A stretch of DNA of 64,000 nucleotides from assembly GCF_004362215.1 (NCBI RefSeq), contig NZ_SNWR01000001.1, positions 310,001-374,000 on the forward strand, read 5' to 3'. A model generated the notes under the pieces. It saw nothing but the letters and a program-made list of their open reading frames with translations. It was not told where the DNA came from and searched no databases. Each line of letters starts with the position of its first letter. Within the stretch, counting starts at the first letter, position 1. Made by a program: the position numbers and the translations under genes. This document shows positions 1 to 8,544 of the stretch, one piece after another. Source of the DNA: Paractinoplanes brasiliensis (GTDB lineage: Bacteria > Actinomycetota > Actinomycetes > Mycobacteriales > Micromonosporaceae).

Positions 1-1460
1 GCAGCGCGCCGGGGGTCGGTGCCGGGTAGCAGAGCCAGATGAATTCCCTCGTGCAGCCCCCCGATACCGCCGAGCAGAGCTGCCGAGTCGGCCACCAACG
101 GGTCGAGCACGGCGCCGTCAGCGGCCGTCAGAGCCACCAGGACGTGCGGGCGGTCCAGACCGAAGTTGTTCGCCTCGGCCATCACTCGGACTGATCTTGG
201 CAAGGCCCGGTGTGCGCCGAGCAGCTCGGCAAACAGGTCGGCTCGAACCTCCTCGTACGCTTGTCGCAGCGCGCTCCGCCGGGTCAGCAGCGCCCCGAGC
301 ACGGCTGCCGCCCGGCGCAAGTCGGCCAGGCCGTCCTCGGAGAACGGCGTGTCCCGCACCGTCATCAGCGTGCCTTGTGACCGACCGGACCCGGTGACGG
401 AGATGGCGTAACGGGTGACCGAGCCGCACTCGACGACGACCCGGCCAGGGGCCGCGGCAGCCCGGTTGATCAGGTCGCTACCGGCCACCGGAAACCCGTC
501 AGGAGCCGATCCTGCGAGCATTTGCCCGTACGGGCCCAGCAGCACGACCGGCGTCCCCAGCGCCTTGCCGATGATGGTCAGCGCGATGGCCGGCTCCGGT
601 GGCTCGGCTGCCGCTACCAGTTGCAGCAGCTCGTCGATCATGGCGGTGGAACGGTCCCGGTCCCCCAGCCGTCCAGCCAGTTCGCCGGCATGACGGCGGC
701 TGGCCGTCAGAGCGTCGACCACCTCGAGCTGCCCGGCCGCGACGTGCGCGAAGTGGCTCAGGACGGCCATGTGCTGGGCCGCGAAAGGAGTCGCATCGCG
801 CCGGGCGAGGTGCAGCACGACCTTGTTCGCGCCGGTGACCGGCAGCTGCACGGCCAGCACCGGCCCGATCCTGTCCTGCCGGATCGCCGCGTCAGCCGAG
901 GCGTCGTGGGGAAACAGGGTGGAATCGAGGTACGACGGCACCGCGAAAGGAACCGCCGACCTGACCGCAACCGCGGCCATGCCACCAGCTCGGCCCACCA
1001 CCCTCAACGCATCGGGCACCGTCAGACCCGACGCGGCGTAGCCTCGCCACCCGTCGCTGCTGTTGCCGACCACGAGCCACGCTGCGTCGACCGGCGCGGC
1101 CAGCCGGGACGCGGCGGACAGGATCGCGTCGCTCAGCCGCGCCACGGTGTCGCGCCGGCCGAGGTCGGCAGTGGCCTGATACAAGGACAACAGCGCCAGT
1201 TCTCGACGTCGGCGCTCCTGAGTTCGTCCGGCGGCGTGCAGTGCGGCCGGCGCGACGGCAGCCGTGTCGAGATCGATGCCGTGGCTCGAAGCCACGCCGT
1301 GCAGGCCTCGCAGCGCACGGTCGACGGCTGCGGCGGGCGACTCGCCGGTCACCGCGTCCAGCACTGCCGAAAGCGCCCCGGCCAGCAGTCGTCCTGGTGT
1401 GGCCGGCGGGTTTCGGAGGGTGACCGGGAACCGGTCGTCCTTGGAAAGTTGGTTCATCAT
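1..1460 (-). CDS. PucR/CdaR-type transcriptional regulator, C terminus beyond the window
   Basis: The minus strand is open from ATG at 1460 (a second ATG follows at 1457) to base 1 with no stop, giving 486 residues of a longer protein. An AAGGCGG purine run lies shortly upstream of the start. An Arg/Glu-rich helix (residues about 75-95) is followed by a GAF-like sensory region (about 100-230) and a second alpha/beta region (about 265-380). From about residue 400 the sequence (RADLFAELL, then FGLDRPHVLVAL) resembles the GGDEF-like middle domain of CdaR/PucR regulators. The C-terminal helix-turn-helix of that family would lie outside the window. I infer a ligand-sensing transcription factor; the ligand is unknown. 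Several open frames on the plus strand here are antisense shadows: only this frame has protein-like composition throughout. Confidence 0.75.
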   Translation of the reverse strand, partial: MMNQLSKDDRFPVTLRNPPATPGRLLAGALSAVLDAVTGESPAAAVDRALRGLHGVASSHGIDLDTAAVAPAALHAAGRTQERRRRELALLSLYQATADLGRRDTVARLSDAILSAASRLAAPVDAAWLVVGNSSDGWRGYAASGLTVPDALRVVGRAGGMAAVAVRSAVPFAVPSYLDSTLFPHDASADAAIRQDRIGPVLAVQLPVTGANKVVLHLARRDATPFAAQHMAVLSHFAHVAAGQLEVVDALTASRRHAGELAGRLGDRDRSTAMIDELLQLVAAAEPPEPAIALTIIGKALGTPVVLLGPYGQMLAGSAPDGFPVAGSDLINRAAAAPGRVVVECGSVTRYAISVTGSGRSQGTLMTVRDTPFSEDGLADLRRAAAVLGALLTRRSALRQAYEEVRADLFAELLGAHRALPRSVRVMAEANNFGLDRPHVLVALTAADGAVLDPLVADSAALLGGIGGLHEGIHLALLPGTDPRRA

Positions 1461-1688
1461 CGGGGGCACCGCCTTCAGATCGTGGTGGCGTCAATCTGCG
1501 GCATGGGTGCGCCGGTAAACATCGCACGGATGAGGGACAGCTGAACGCGGCGGGTGTCCCCCTGATGTCAAACGCGGAGGTCAGGCGGGCGCGGGTGCGG
1601 GCAGACCAGTTCCGGGCCGCAGCGTGCCACCGCTCACAGCGTCACGCCGGCCGAGGTCGCGCGGCCCCGCTGAGGCGGTCACCCACCT

Positions 1689-2093
1689 TCACGAAGCCGA
1701 GGCGAGCAGATCGGTCCAGGACAACAACCGAAGCACGCGGCGGGTCATCGGATCGAGCCCGACAACGGTGACGGCACGGTCGGCATCGCGGATCGACCGA
1801 GCCGCCACGTTGAGGATCCGGAGCCCGCCGACATCGATGAAGTCCACCTCCGACATGTCAATTCGTATGTCCCCCGCCGCCGACACCAGTTCCGCGATCG
1901 CCGAGTCCAGGATGTCGTGGGTGGCCAGATCGATCTCCCCCTGGAGCCGCAGCACCCGGCCCGAGGTTCCGCCGACGGCCGACGTGGCTAGCAACGGTCG
2001 CCCCGGAGGGAGCCGGACGCAGGTCGCTCGATGCCGACCGGGTTCGCGGGCAGTGATGTGTTCGTTGGTGTGCACACTCGGGATTCCCCTCAC
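1689..2093 (-). CDS. STAS-domain anti-sigma factor antagonist-like protein
   Basis: A 134-residue protein starting at GTG 2093 with one STAS domain over about residues 45-130 (GEIDLATHDILDSAI, then DMSEVDFIDVGGLRIL). STAS antagonists of the SpoIIAA/RsbV family bind anti-sigma factors and are switched by phosphorylation of a serine in a D-S-S-G motif. Here the equivalent segment reads D-V-G-G, so the usual phosphoacceptor is missing. It may be constitutively competent or act only as a scaffold. No anti-sigma kinase lies beside it; the divergent neighbour is a DUF1275 membrane protein. The first 40 residues are poorly conserved-looking, and a later start is possible. Confidence 0.7.
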   Translation of the reverse strand: MRGIPSVHTNEHITAREPGRHRATCVRLPPGRPLLATSAVGGTSGRVLRLQGEIDLATHDILDSAIAELVSAAGDIRIDMSEVDFIDVGGLRILNVAARSIRDADRAVTVVGLDPMTRRVLRLLSWTDLLASAS

Positions 2094-2223
2094 ATCGACT
2101 CGCCCCTACCCTCGGCGGAACCGTGGCCGCCCGCATCGGGTGAGGTCCCCACCGGCGGAGCGGTGCCGCTGTATGCGATCGCCACCTCATGTGCAGCGGC
2201 CTCTGCTCCGCAAACTCAACGGC

Positions 2224-2898
2224 ATGCGAGAGGCACTTTCCCGTCCCGTTGCCACGGCGGCGCTGACGGTGGCCGCGGGCGCCACCGACCTCTTGGCTCT
2301 GACCGTTCTCGGCGGTGCCTTCGCGAGCATCGTGACCGGAAACCTGATCATGTTCGGCTACGGCATCTCCACCACCGACCCCCACCGCGTGATACCGGCA
2401 GCGGTGGCTGTGCTGGGTTATGCGGCCGGAGTCCTGATCTGGTCGTGGATCTGGCGGTCCCGCCCCACAGCCGTCCGCGGACCGCTGATCGCCGAGCTCG
2501 TCCTGCTGGTCATCGTCGCCGCGGGCCTTGTGATGACCGGCGAAGAGCCGGCCATTGTGCCGGCGCGGCTGCTGCTGGCCGGGGCTGCCGTGGCGATGGG
2601 CGGTCAGAGCACCGTCGGGTTACGTCTCGGCGCTGCCACCACCTACATGACCGGCCTGGTCGCGACGACAACGCGCGATCAGGCGACGGGGCGGCATCGT
2701 GCCGTGGCGCCGACCCTGTTCACGCTGACCGCACTGGTGGCCGGCTCGGCCGCCGCGGCCGCCTTCTTGGCCGGCCCGCGCTGGCCCGCGGCGCTGCTCG
2801 AGCCTGTCATGGTCGGCACGGCCATCGTATTGTTGCCGGCCAAGATCGAGACAGCTGGACCAAACGCTCCTGCGCCGCCGGCCCGCCACCTCCGATGA
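2224..2898 (+). CDS. DUF1275 (YoaK-like) family membrane protein
   Basis: A 224-residue hydrophobic protein with about six membrane segments. The opening GATDLLALTVLGGAFAS...TGNLIMFG matches the start of DUF1275/YoaK proteins (glycine-rich first helix, then the TGN motif), and AVAMGGQSTVGLRLGAATTY...TGLV fits the family's second half. Function of the family is unknown. The start is uncertain: ATG 2224 gives the usual family N terminus but has no clear ribosome site, whereas ATG 2173 in the same frame has GGCGGAG 12 bases upstream. A second, transposon-interrupted DUF1275 gene lies near 8.0-10.2 kb. Confidence 0.75.
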   Translation: MREALSRPVATAALTVAAGATDLLALTVLGGAFASIVTGNLIMFGYGISTTDPHRVIPAAVAVLGYAAGVLIWSWIWRSRPTAVRGPLIAELVLLVIVAAGLVMTGEEPAIVPARLLLAGAAVAMGGQSTVGLRLGAATTYMTGLVATTTRDQATGRHRAVAPTLFTLTALVAGSAAAAAFLAGPRWPAALLEPVMVGTAIVLLPAKIETAGPNAPAPPARHLR

Positions 2899-3021
2899 AG
2901 TGCAATCCGAAAGCGACCCACCCGTCACCAGCGGCCGGTGGGCCACCTCCACGTTGGACCGCGCGCCCGGGTTCTCTGCACTGGAGGAGTCGGCACACCT
3001 ACCCAGCGATCGGGAGACATC

Positions 3022-3840
3022 ATGAGCCTTTCACGACAAGTGGCCGCGCCGCCGAAGGGTGCCTGGTTACTGGTGCTGGCCGTGGGCGGTGGGCTGTTCG
3101 AGCTGCTTCGCCGCGCGCTCGCCGACACCCGGAATCCAAATCTGGTCCCGACTCTGCTGCTCCTCGGCGCGGTTGTTGTGCCGGCGGCATTCGTCACGTT
3201 CATTCGCGGGCGCCGGATGACGTTCTCGGTTGACGGCGGCACCATCGCCCTGATCGCGTTCCTTGGTGGCATCGCAGGAGTCACCGCGGCCGGCACGCTC
3301 GAGGCCGACACCTTGCACGACCTCGGGACGCTTCCGAAACTGGCGGTTGGGCTGATCGAGGAGTCAGCCAAGTTGATCGCACCAGTTCTGGTTCTGGTGT
3401 TCACCCGGCACCGCCGTCCGGCGGACGGGTTGCTGATCGGGGTGGCGAGCGGGGCCGGGTTCGCCGCACTCGAGACGATGGGGTACGCGTTCGTGGCCCT
3501 CGTCCAGAGCCAGGGCGATCTCGCCGCGGCCGACGGCATCCTCCTGTTACGCGGCTTGCTCAGCCCGGCTGCCCACATGGCCTGGACCGGACTGACTGCG
3601 GCTGCTCTGTGGTCGGCCGCCAACCACCGATGGTCGGCTGCAGCCACCGCCCGGTTCGCTCTGGCCTTCGTCGCTGCCGTTGGACTGCACGCGGCGTGGG
3701 ACTCGATCGGATCCTTCATCGGATATGCCGTCATCGGCCTGCTCAGTCTCGGACCGCTGGCCATCGCCGCGCACCGCCTCGGCGTACGGGACAGGACCGA
3801 GCGGGCCGCCGTCGCCAACGGCCTGCTCGCCGCGGACTGA
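3022..3840 (+). CDS. PrsW-type intramembrane metalloprotease
   Basis: A 272-residue polytopic membrane protein with the hallmarks of the PrsW/CPBP-like group: a double glutamate in IEESAK (E113, E114), a glutamate in FAALETMGYAF (E151), and histidines in PAAHMAW (H185) and VGLHAAWDS (H223). These residues sit in membrane helices and bind the catalytic zinc in the family. Bacillus PrsW cleaves the anti-sigma factor RsiW, but most actinobacterial members have no known substrate. ATG 3022 follows GGGAG at about 8 bases. It ends before a strong terminator hairpin shared with the convergent oxalate decarboxylase gene. Confidence 0.85.
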   Translation: MSLSRQVAAPPKGAWLLVLAVGGGLFELLRRALADTRNPNLVPTLLLLGAVVVPAAFVTFIRGRRMTFSVDGGTIALIAFLGGIAGVTAAGTLEADTLHDLGTLPKLAVGLIEESAKLIAPVLVLVFTRHRRPADGLLIGVASGAGFAALETMGYAFVALVQSQGDLAAADGILLLRGLLSPAAHMAWTGLTAAALWSAANHRWSAAATARFALAFVAAVGLHAAWDSIGSFIGYAVIGLLSLGPLAIAAHRLGVRDRTERAAVANGLLAAD

Positions 3841-3907
3841 CGGGCCAAGATCGGATCGCGGGCATCGGTGTGCCCGGCACGGGAGTCTCGCACGCGGTGT
3901 TACGGGA

Positions 3908-3941
3908 ACGGGCCGGTCGTTCACAGGAACGGCCGGCCCGT
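3908..3941. terminator. Bidirectional terminator between PrsW and oxalate decarboxylase genes
   Basis: Two 15-base arms (3908-3922 and 3927-3941) pair completely apart from one G-U wobble around the loop ACAG. It lies between two convergent stop codons (3840 and 3967), as expected for a shared terminator. There is no long T run, which is common in high-GC actinobacteria. Confidence 0.75.
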
Positions 3942-3966
3942 ACACCGAGGAACCAGGTTCGTCGCG

Positions 3967-5181
3967 CTACCGGAGGGGGACGATGCCCTGGGAACCACGC
4001 GGGAAGGTGGCGAGGACGTCCTCCGGGATGTTGAGGTGCTGAGAGACGAGCTTGGGCGGAAGATGGCTGAGCCAGTTCGCCAGCGACACTTCCTCGTAGT
4101 GATCGCTGCGGAAGGTCTCGAGGTAGATCAGCGTCTCGTCGCCGGTGTTCTCGACGTAGTGCCCGAGATTGCGGCGCACGAGGCCGACGTCACCGGCGCG
4201 GAAATCCGTTGTGTTCGCGTGCGGGCCGGTGTTGAACACTGTCATACGGGCCGACCCCTGAAGGTAGTACTGCCATTCGTCGGCGTTCGGATGCCAGTGC
4301 AGCTCGCGCATCGAACCCGGTTCGACGATGGTGAGGGCCGCGGCCATGGTCTTGGACGAGGTGTAGTTCTTGCTGTCCGCGATGCGGACGCTGCCCCCGC
4401 TGTTCTGATATCGGGGTTCGGACCTCGAGAGGCGGAAGATCACCGGAGTGGTCGCCCCCCATTCCACGCCCGCTGCCGCCTGGTCGGTCTCCAGATCTCC
4501 GGGCTCCTCGCCGGGAAAGATCCACAGGTTGTGCAGCGGGATGTCCTTGAACACTTCCTGGGCGACGCCGAAGTTCTTGGCGAGCACCTCGGGCGGAGTG
4601 TGGGCGAACCAGTCGGTGAGCGGCAGGGTGTTGCTCTCGGACTGTTCCCCGTCGTCGAAGGCGAGCACGAACTCGGCGCCGTCCGGGCCCAGGCCCTGCA
4701 ATGAGTGCGGCAGTCCGGCGGGGAAGAACCACAGGTCGCCACTTTCGACATCGTCCACGCTGGGCAGACCTTCACGGCTGAGAGTCGTGACGCGGCAGCG
4801 GCCACGGCTCATGTAGGCCCATTCGGCGGTCTGGTGCCAGTGCAGTTCCCGGATACCGCCGGGTTCCAGATACATGTTCACGCCGGCGATCTCGTCGGAG
4901 ATGGCGAAGTCCTTCTGCGTCACCTCACGGGCCCAGCCCCCTCGCTGCTGCCGGCGAGGTGAGATGTTGAACGACGACCAGAAGAACGGCTGCGTGCTGA
5001 CGTCGGTTGCCGGCGCCCGGACAGCACTCGGGAACTGGCTTTCGATCACCGGGTTACGGGGTCCGGTCATTCGTGCGCTGCCCGGATCGCCGACGGTGGT
5101 CTGCATCCCCTCCGGCGGCAGGTCCGGGTTCCCGAAGGTGGGGGTTTCGTGATGCGGCGCCGCGACCTCATCAGACTCCAT
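3967..5181 (-). CDS. oxdC: Oxalate decarboxylase (bicupin, manganese-dependent)
   Basis: A 404-residue bicupin that converts oxalate to formate and CO2, consuming a proton. Both cupins keep the full metal site: H114, H116, E120, H159 in the first and H295, H297, E302, H341 in the second. The flexible lid after the first site reads SESNT (181-185), keeping the glutamate that in Bacillus subtilis OxdC (SENST) is the proton donor. This argues for decarboxylase rather than oxidase activity. There is no signal peptide, so it is cytoplasmic. The ATG at 5181 has AAGGAGAG just upstream; an in-frame extension to 5331 lacks cupin-like sequence. The gene is divergent from a Mn-type ABC importer, which fits the enzyme's Mn2+ requirement. 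Confidence 0.92.
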   Translation of the reverse strand: MESDEVAAPHHETPTFGNPDLPPEGMQTTVGDPGSARMTGPRNPVIESQFPSAVRAPATDVSTQPFFWSSFNISPRRQQRGGWAREVTQKDFAISDEIAGVNMYLEPGGIRELHWHQTAEWAYMSRGRCRVTTLSREGLPSVDDVESGDLWFFPAGLPHSLQGLGPDGAEFVLAFDDGEQSESNTLPLTDWFAHTPPEVLAKNFGVAQEVFKDIPLHNLWIFPGEEPGDLETDQAAAGVEWGATTPVIFRLSRSEPRYQNSGGSVRIADSKNYTSSKTMAAALTIVEPGSMRELHWHPNADEWQYYLQGSARMTVFNTGPHANTTDFRAGDVGLVRRNLGHYVENTGDETLIYLETFRSDHYEEVSLANWLSHLPPKLVSQHLNIPEDVLATFPRGSQGIVPLR

Positions 5182-5212
5182 GACTCTCTCCTTGGATCTC
5201 GTGGACGCTGAA

Positions 5213-5231
5213 GGCCCTCGCTGAAAGGGCC
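5213..5231. promoter_or_regulatory. Inverted repeat in the oxalate decarboxylase promoter region
   Basis: GGCCCT (5213-5218) and AGGGCC (5226-5231) flank a 7-base spacer 31 bases upstream of the oxalate decarboxylase start. It may be an operator for that gene. The repeat is short and in GC-rich DNA, so the call is weak. Confidence 0.3.
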
Positions 5232-5299
5232 CATCCCCAAAGCACCATCGGAGGAGCGTCGCCGCATAGAGACAGTTGACTGCGTTCACCTGCGATGAC

Positions 5300-5329
5300 G
5301 ACCACACCCGGAGCCCGCCGGGCGTGGTC
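5300..5329. promoter_or_regulatory. Large inverted repeat between oxalate decarboxylase and Mn importer genes
   Basis: Twelve-base arms (5300-5311 and 5318-5329, one mismatch) around AGCCCG sit near the middle of the 246-bp divergent promoter region. Position suggests an operator shared by the two transcription units; it could equally be an RNA hairpin in one leader. No MntR or DtxR consensus was recognised. Confidence 0.35.
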
Positions 5330-5427
5330 ATCTGACGCTACCGGGCCGGCTCGGCGCCGGTGCAGGCTGAGGCTCCACGACCCTCGTCGCTACTGATCCG
5401 GTTCGAGGCCGGCCGGGAGGGGAAGCC

Positions 5428-6369
5428 ATGGACCACCATCGCCATCATCCGAGAACCGCATTCTCGCTGGTTGCCACCCTGGTGCTGATACTGGTGACAG
5501 GCTCCCCGGTGGGGTGCGCGGCGCCGGGAGACTCAGACGGCAGAGAGAAACCGCTTGTTCTGACAACCTTTACTGTGCTGGCTGACATTGCGCGAAATGT
5601 GGCCGGAGACCACCTGTCCGTCGCCTCGATCACGAAGCCCGGCGCGGAGATTCACGGCTACGAGCCGACGCCGGGCGACATCCGCAAGGCTTCCGATGCG
5701 GATCTGATCCTCGACAACGGCCTGAACCTCGAAGCGTGGTTCGGACGGTTCGTCGCGGATCTCGATGTCGCGCACGTCGTGGTGTCCGACGGCGTACAGG
5801 TCATCGGCATCACCGGAGACGCTGACGCGAGCAAACCGAACCCGCACGCGTGGATGAGCCCGCTCAACGCGCAATTCTACGTCGACAACATCGTCGGAGC
5901 GTTCAGCCTGCTCGATCCTGCGCACGCCGCCGATTTCCGGGCGAACGGCGCCGCGTACAAGAAGGCTCTGCAGCTCGTCCAGGAGGAGCTCGTCGACGGG
6001 CTGTCCCGGCTGCCACAGCACCAGCGGGCTCTGGTGACGTGCGAGGGGGCATTCTCCTATCTCGCGCGCGACGCCGGGCTGACCGAGAAATACATCTGGC
6101 CGGTCAACGCCGAGCAACAGGCCACACCGCAGCAGATCGCCTCGACGATCGAGTTCGTGAGGGCCAACGACGTCCCGGCCGTGTTCTGCGAATCGACGGT
6201 GTCGGACAAACCGATGCGGCAGGTCGTCACCGCGGGCGGCGCGTTGTTCGGCGGGACGCTCTACGTCGACTCGCTGTCAGAGGCCGACGGGCCGGTGCCC
6301 ACCTATCTCAGCCTGATCCGGCACGATGCGAGCACCATCATCGGGGCGCTCACGGGACGGGCGTCATGA
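5428..6369 (+). CDS. Metal ABC transporter substrate-binding lipoprotein, Mn2+/Fe2+ type
   Basis: A 313-residue cluster A-I binding protein (SitA/PsaA/TroA group). A hydrophobic N-terminal signal ends in a lipobox-like PVGC (Cys30). The four predicted metal ligands are H76 (EIHGYEP), H140 (NPHAWMSP), E206 (CEGAFSY) and D281 (VDSLSE). The His-His-Glu-Asp set is typical of manganese/iron importers, whereas zinc binders carry a third histidine and a His-rich loop, absent here. ATG 5428 follows GGGAGGGGAAGCC. It overlaps the ATPase gene by four bases (ATGA), so the three transporter genes form one coupled operon. Confidence 0.9.
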   Translation: MDHHRHHPRTAFSLVATLVLILVTGSPVGCAAPGDSDGREKPLVLTTFTVLADIARNVAGDHLSVASITKPGAEIHGYEPTPGDIRKASDADLILDNGLNLEAWFGRFVADLDVAHVVVSDGVQVIGITGDADASKPNPHAWMSPLNAQFYVDNIVGAFSLLDPAHAADFRANGAAYKKALQLVQEELVDGLSRLPQHQRALVTCEGAFSYLARDAGLTEKYIWPVNAEQQATPQQIASTIEFVRANDVPAVFCESTVSDKPMRQVVTAGGALFGGTLYVDSLSEADGPVPTYLSLIRHDASTIIGALTGRAS

Positions 6370-7106
6370 TCTCGGCCATCGAGGTGGCCGGGCTGACTGT
6401 CCACTACGGCGACGTATGCGCCTTGGACGACACGTCCGCACGCGTCCGGCCGGGCCGGGTCACCGCACTGATCGGAATGAACGGATCGGGCAAGTCGACG
6501 CTGTTCAGAACCATCATGGGCATGACGCGCCCGGACCGCGGATCCGTGCTCGTCGGCGGCGCCGCGCCGGCCCTCGCCCGTCGGCGGGGAATCGTCGGGT
6601 ACGTCCCGCAGAACGAGGACGTCGACCGGAGTTTCCCGGTCTCGGTGTGGGACGTGGCGATGATGGGTCGCTACGGGCGCCTGGGACCGGCGCGCCGGCC
6701 TCGGGCCGCGGACCGTACGGCCGTAGCGGGAGCGCTGGAGCGGGTCGGGCTTCACGACTACGCGGATCGCCAGATCGGACAGCTCTCCGGCGGACAGGCC
6801 AAGCGAGCCTTCGTTGCCCGAGGTGTAGCGCAGGACGCCCAGATTCTCCTGCTCGACGAGCCGTTCGCCGGTGTGGACAAACGCTCCGAGGCGACCATCG
6901 TCCGGCTGCTGCGCGAGCTGGCCGCGGAGGGGAGAACGGTCCTCGTCTCGACACACGACCTGCACACTCTGCCGCAGCTCGCCGACGAGGCGATACTGCT
7001 GATGCGCCGAGTCCTGTTCCAGGGCAAGGTGTCCGAGGCGCTACGACCGGAAGTCCTCTCCTTGGCCTTCGGAATCGATGTCGTCGACCGGGAGAGTGCC
7101 GCATGA
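6366..7106 (+). CDS. Manganese-type ABC transporter ATP-binding protein
   Basis: A 246-residue ATPase with Walker A GMNGSGKST, Q-loop VPQNEDVD, signature LSGGQAKRAFVARG, Walker B ILLLDEPFAGVD and switch HDL. VPQNEDVDRSFPVSVWDVAMMGRYG is the form typical of Mn/Zn importer ATPases. It starts within the stop of the binding-protein gene (ATGA) and ends overlapping the permease start in the same way. It supplies energy to the importer at the inner face of the membrane. Confidence 0.92.
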   Translation: MISAIEVAGLTVHYGDVCALDDTSARVRPGRVTALIGMNGSGKSTLFRTIMGMTRPDRGSVLVGGAAPALARRRGIVGYVPQNEDVDRSFPVSVWDVAMMGRYGRLGPARRPRAADRTAVAGALERVGLHDYADRQIGQLSGGQAKRAFVARGVAQDAQILLLDEPFAGVDKRSEATIVRLLRELAAEGRTVLVSTHDLHTLPQLADEAILLMRRVLFQGKVSEALRPEVLSLAFGIDVVDRESAA

Positions 7107-7978
7107 ACCCGCTCGACCTCGTTCTTGAGCCGCTGGGCTATGACTTCATGGTCCGGGCACTGGTGACAACGGTGATGGCGGCCGTGGTCTGCGCCCTCTT
7201 GTCGTGCTGGCTGGTGCTCATCGGCTGGTCGCTGATGGGTGACGCGGTCTCACATGCCGTCCTGCCCGGCGTGGTCATCGCCTACGTTCTCGGTGCGCCG
7301 TTCGCCATCGGCGCGCTGGTGTTCGGCGGGCTCGCCGTAGGACTGATCGGTGCGATCCGCGACTCGAGCCGGGTGAAGGAGGACGCAGCGATCGGTATCG
7401 TCTTCACCACGCTTTTCGCGTTCGGGCTTGTCCTGATCTCGGTGACACCGAGCCAGACAGATCTGAATCACATTGTGTTCGGCAACATCCTCGGCGTGTC
7501 GGCAGCCGATGTCGCTCAGATCGCCCTCATCGCTTCGGTCGCCCTTGCCGCCCTCCTCGTCAAGCGGCGCGACCTCGTGCTCTACGCGTTCGACCCCACG
7601 CACGCCCACACCATCGGGCTCAGCCCACGCCGGCTCGGAGCGCTGCTGCTCGGGCTGCTGGCGCTCACGACGGTGGTCGCGCTGCAAGTGGTCGGTGTGA
7701 TCCTCGTCGTGGCCATGCTCATCATCCCCGGAGCAACCGCTTACCTCCTCACCGACCGCTTCCCACGCATGCTCGTGATCGCGCCGGTCACGTCGGCTCT
7801 GTCTGCCGTGACCGGCATCTACCTGAGTTATTGGCTGGATGCCTCGTCCGGCGGACTTGTCGTCGTCGTACAGGGCGTCGTGTTCGGGTTCGTCCTTGTC
7901 CTCAGCCCCCACCATGGCGTCGTCGGGCGCCGTCTCACGCGGAAGCGCCGCCGACAGGCGCTCGTCGCGATCCGATGA
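7103..7978 (+). CDS. Manganese-type ABC transporter permease (ABC-3 family)
   Basis: A 291-residue ABC-3 family permease with eight or so hydrophobic segments and the family landmarks MGDAVSHAVLPGVV, KEDAAIGIVFTTLFAFGL and HIVFGNILG. The C terminus is basic (RRLTRKRRRQ), as expected inside. ATG 7103 overlaps the ATPase stop. It completes the importer whose binding protein predicts Mn2+ or Fe2+ as substrate. Confidence 0.92.
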   Translation: MNPLDLVLEPLGYDFMVRALVTTVMAAVVCALLSCWLVLIGWSLMGDAVSHAVLPGVVIAYVLGAPFAIGALVFGGLAVGLIGAIRDSSRVKEDAAIGIVFTTLFAFGLVLISVTPSQTDLNHIVFGNILGVSAADVAQIALIASVALAALLVKRRDLVLYAFDPTHAHTIGLSPRRLGALLLGLLALTTVVALQVVGVILVVAMLIIPGATAYLLTDRFPRMLVIAPVTSALSAVTGIYLSYWLDASSGGLVVVVQGVVFGFVLVLSPHHGVVGRRLTRKRRRQALVAIR

Positions 7979-8534
7979 CGTCCTGCCCGGAGGTGACGGG
8001 ATGACCAGTCGCAGCAGCACCAGTTACTCCTCGCGTACGGAATCGGCGGCGGCACGGCTGTACCTTGCGACGGTCACCCCCTTCGCCCTCTCCTTCGCCG
8101 CCGGCGCCATCAACGTGTTCGCCTTCCAGAACCTCCGGCGCTTCTTCACCGCCGATCCGACCGGCAGCTCAACTGTCGTCCCCGAGATCGTCGGCGCGGT
8201 AGCCGGAGTCAGCGTGGCCGCGCTTGCCTTCGCCGCAAGTCTGTTCGCCGGCTTGCACGGCACCGCCGTGCGCGACGAGCGGCGGCCGTCCCGGATACCC
8301 ACGGCGCCTTGGGCCTTCCCTGCTGTGGCGGGCGCGCTGGTGGTCACGTGGACCTCCGTCATGGGGCTGGACGTCGGCAATTGGCTGCTCGTGATCGCGT
8401 TGTCCGCCGCCGCGCTCGCGCTTCAGGCCGCCGGGGCCCGCCGCATCACCGACTCCGCCGGTGGGCCGGTGGCTCGGACCAGCCTCGGCGGCCACCGGCA
8501 GTCTCGGGCGTGGATGCGCACAGGCTCGATCCCG

Positions 8535-8544
8535 GCGCTAGTGG
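8535..8544 (+). repeat. Target-site duplication, left copy
   Basis: GCGCTAGTGG, identical to 10070-10079, directly borders the left inverted repeat of the IS4 element. The matching pair marks the insertion point inside the DUF1275 gene. Confidence 0.92.

Noticed and set aside
522..1544. 340-codon plus-strand open frame
   Set aside because: It is antisense to the PucR-type gene, is Arg/Gln/His-rich with no domain, and the opposite frame is clearly protein-like.
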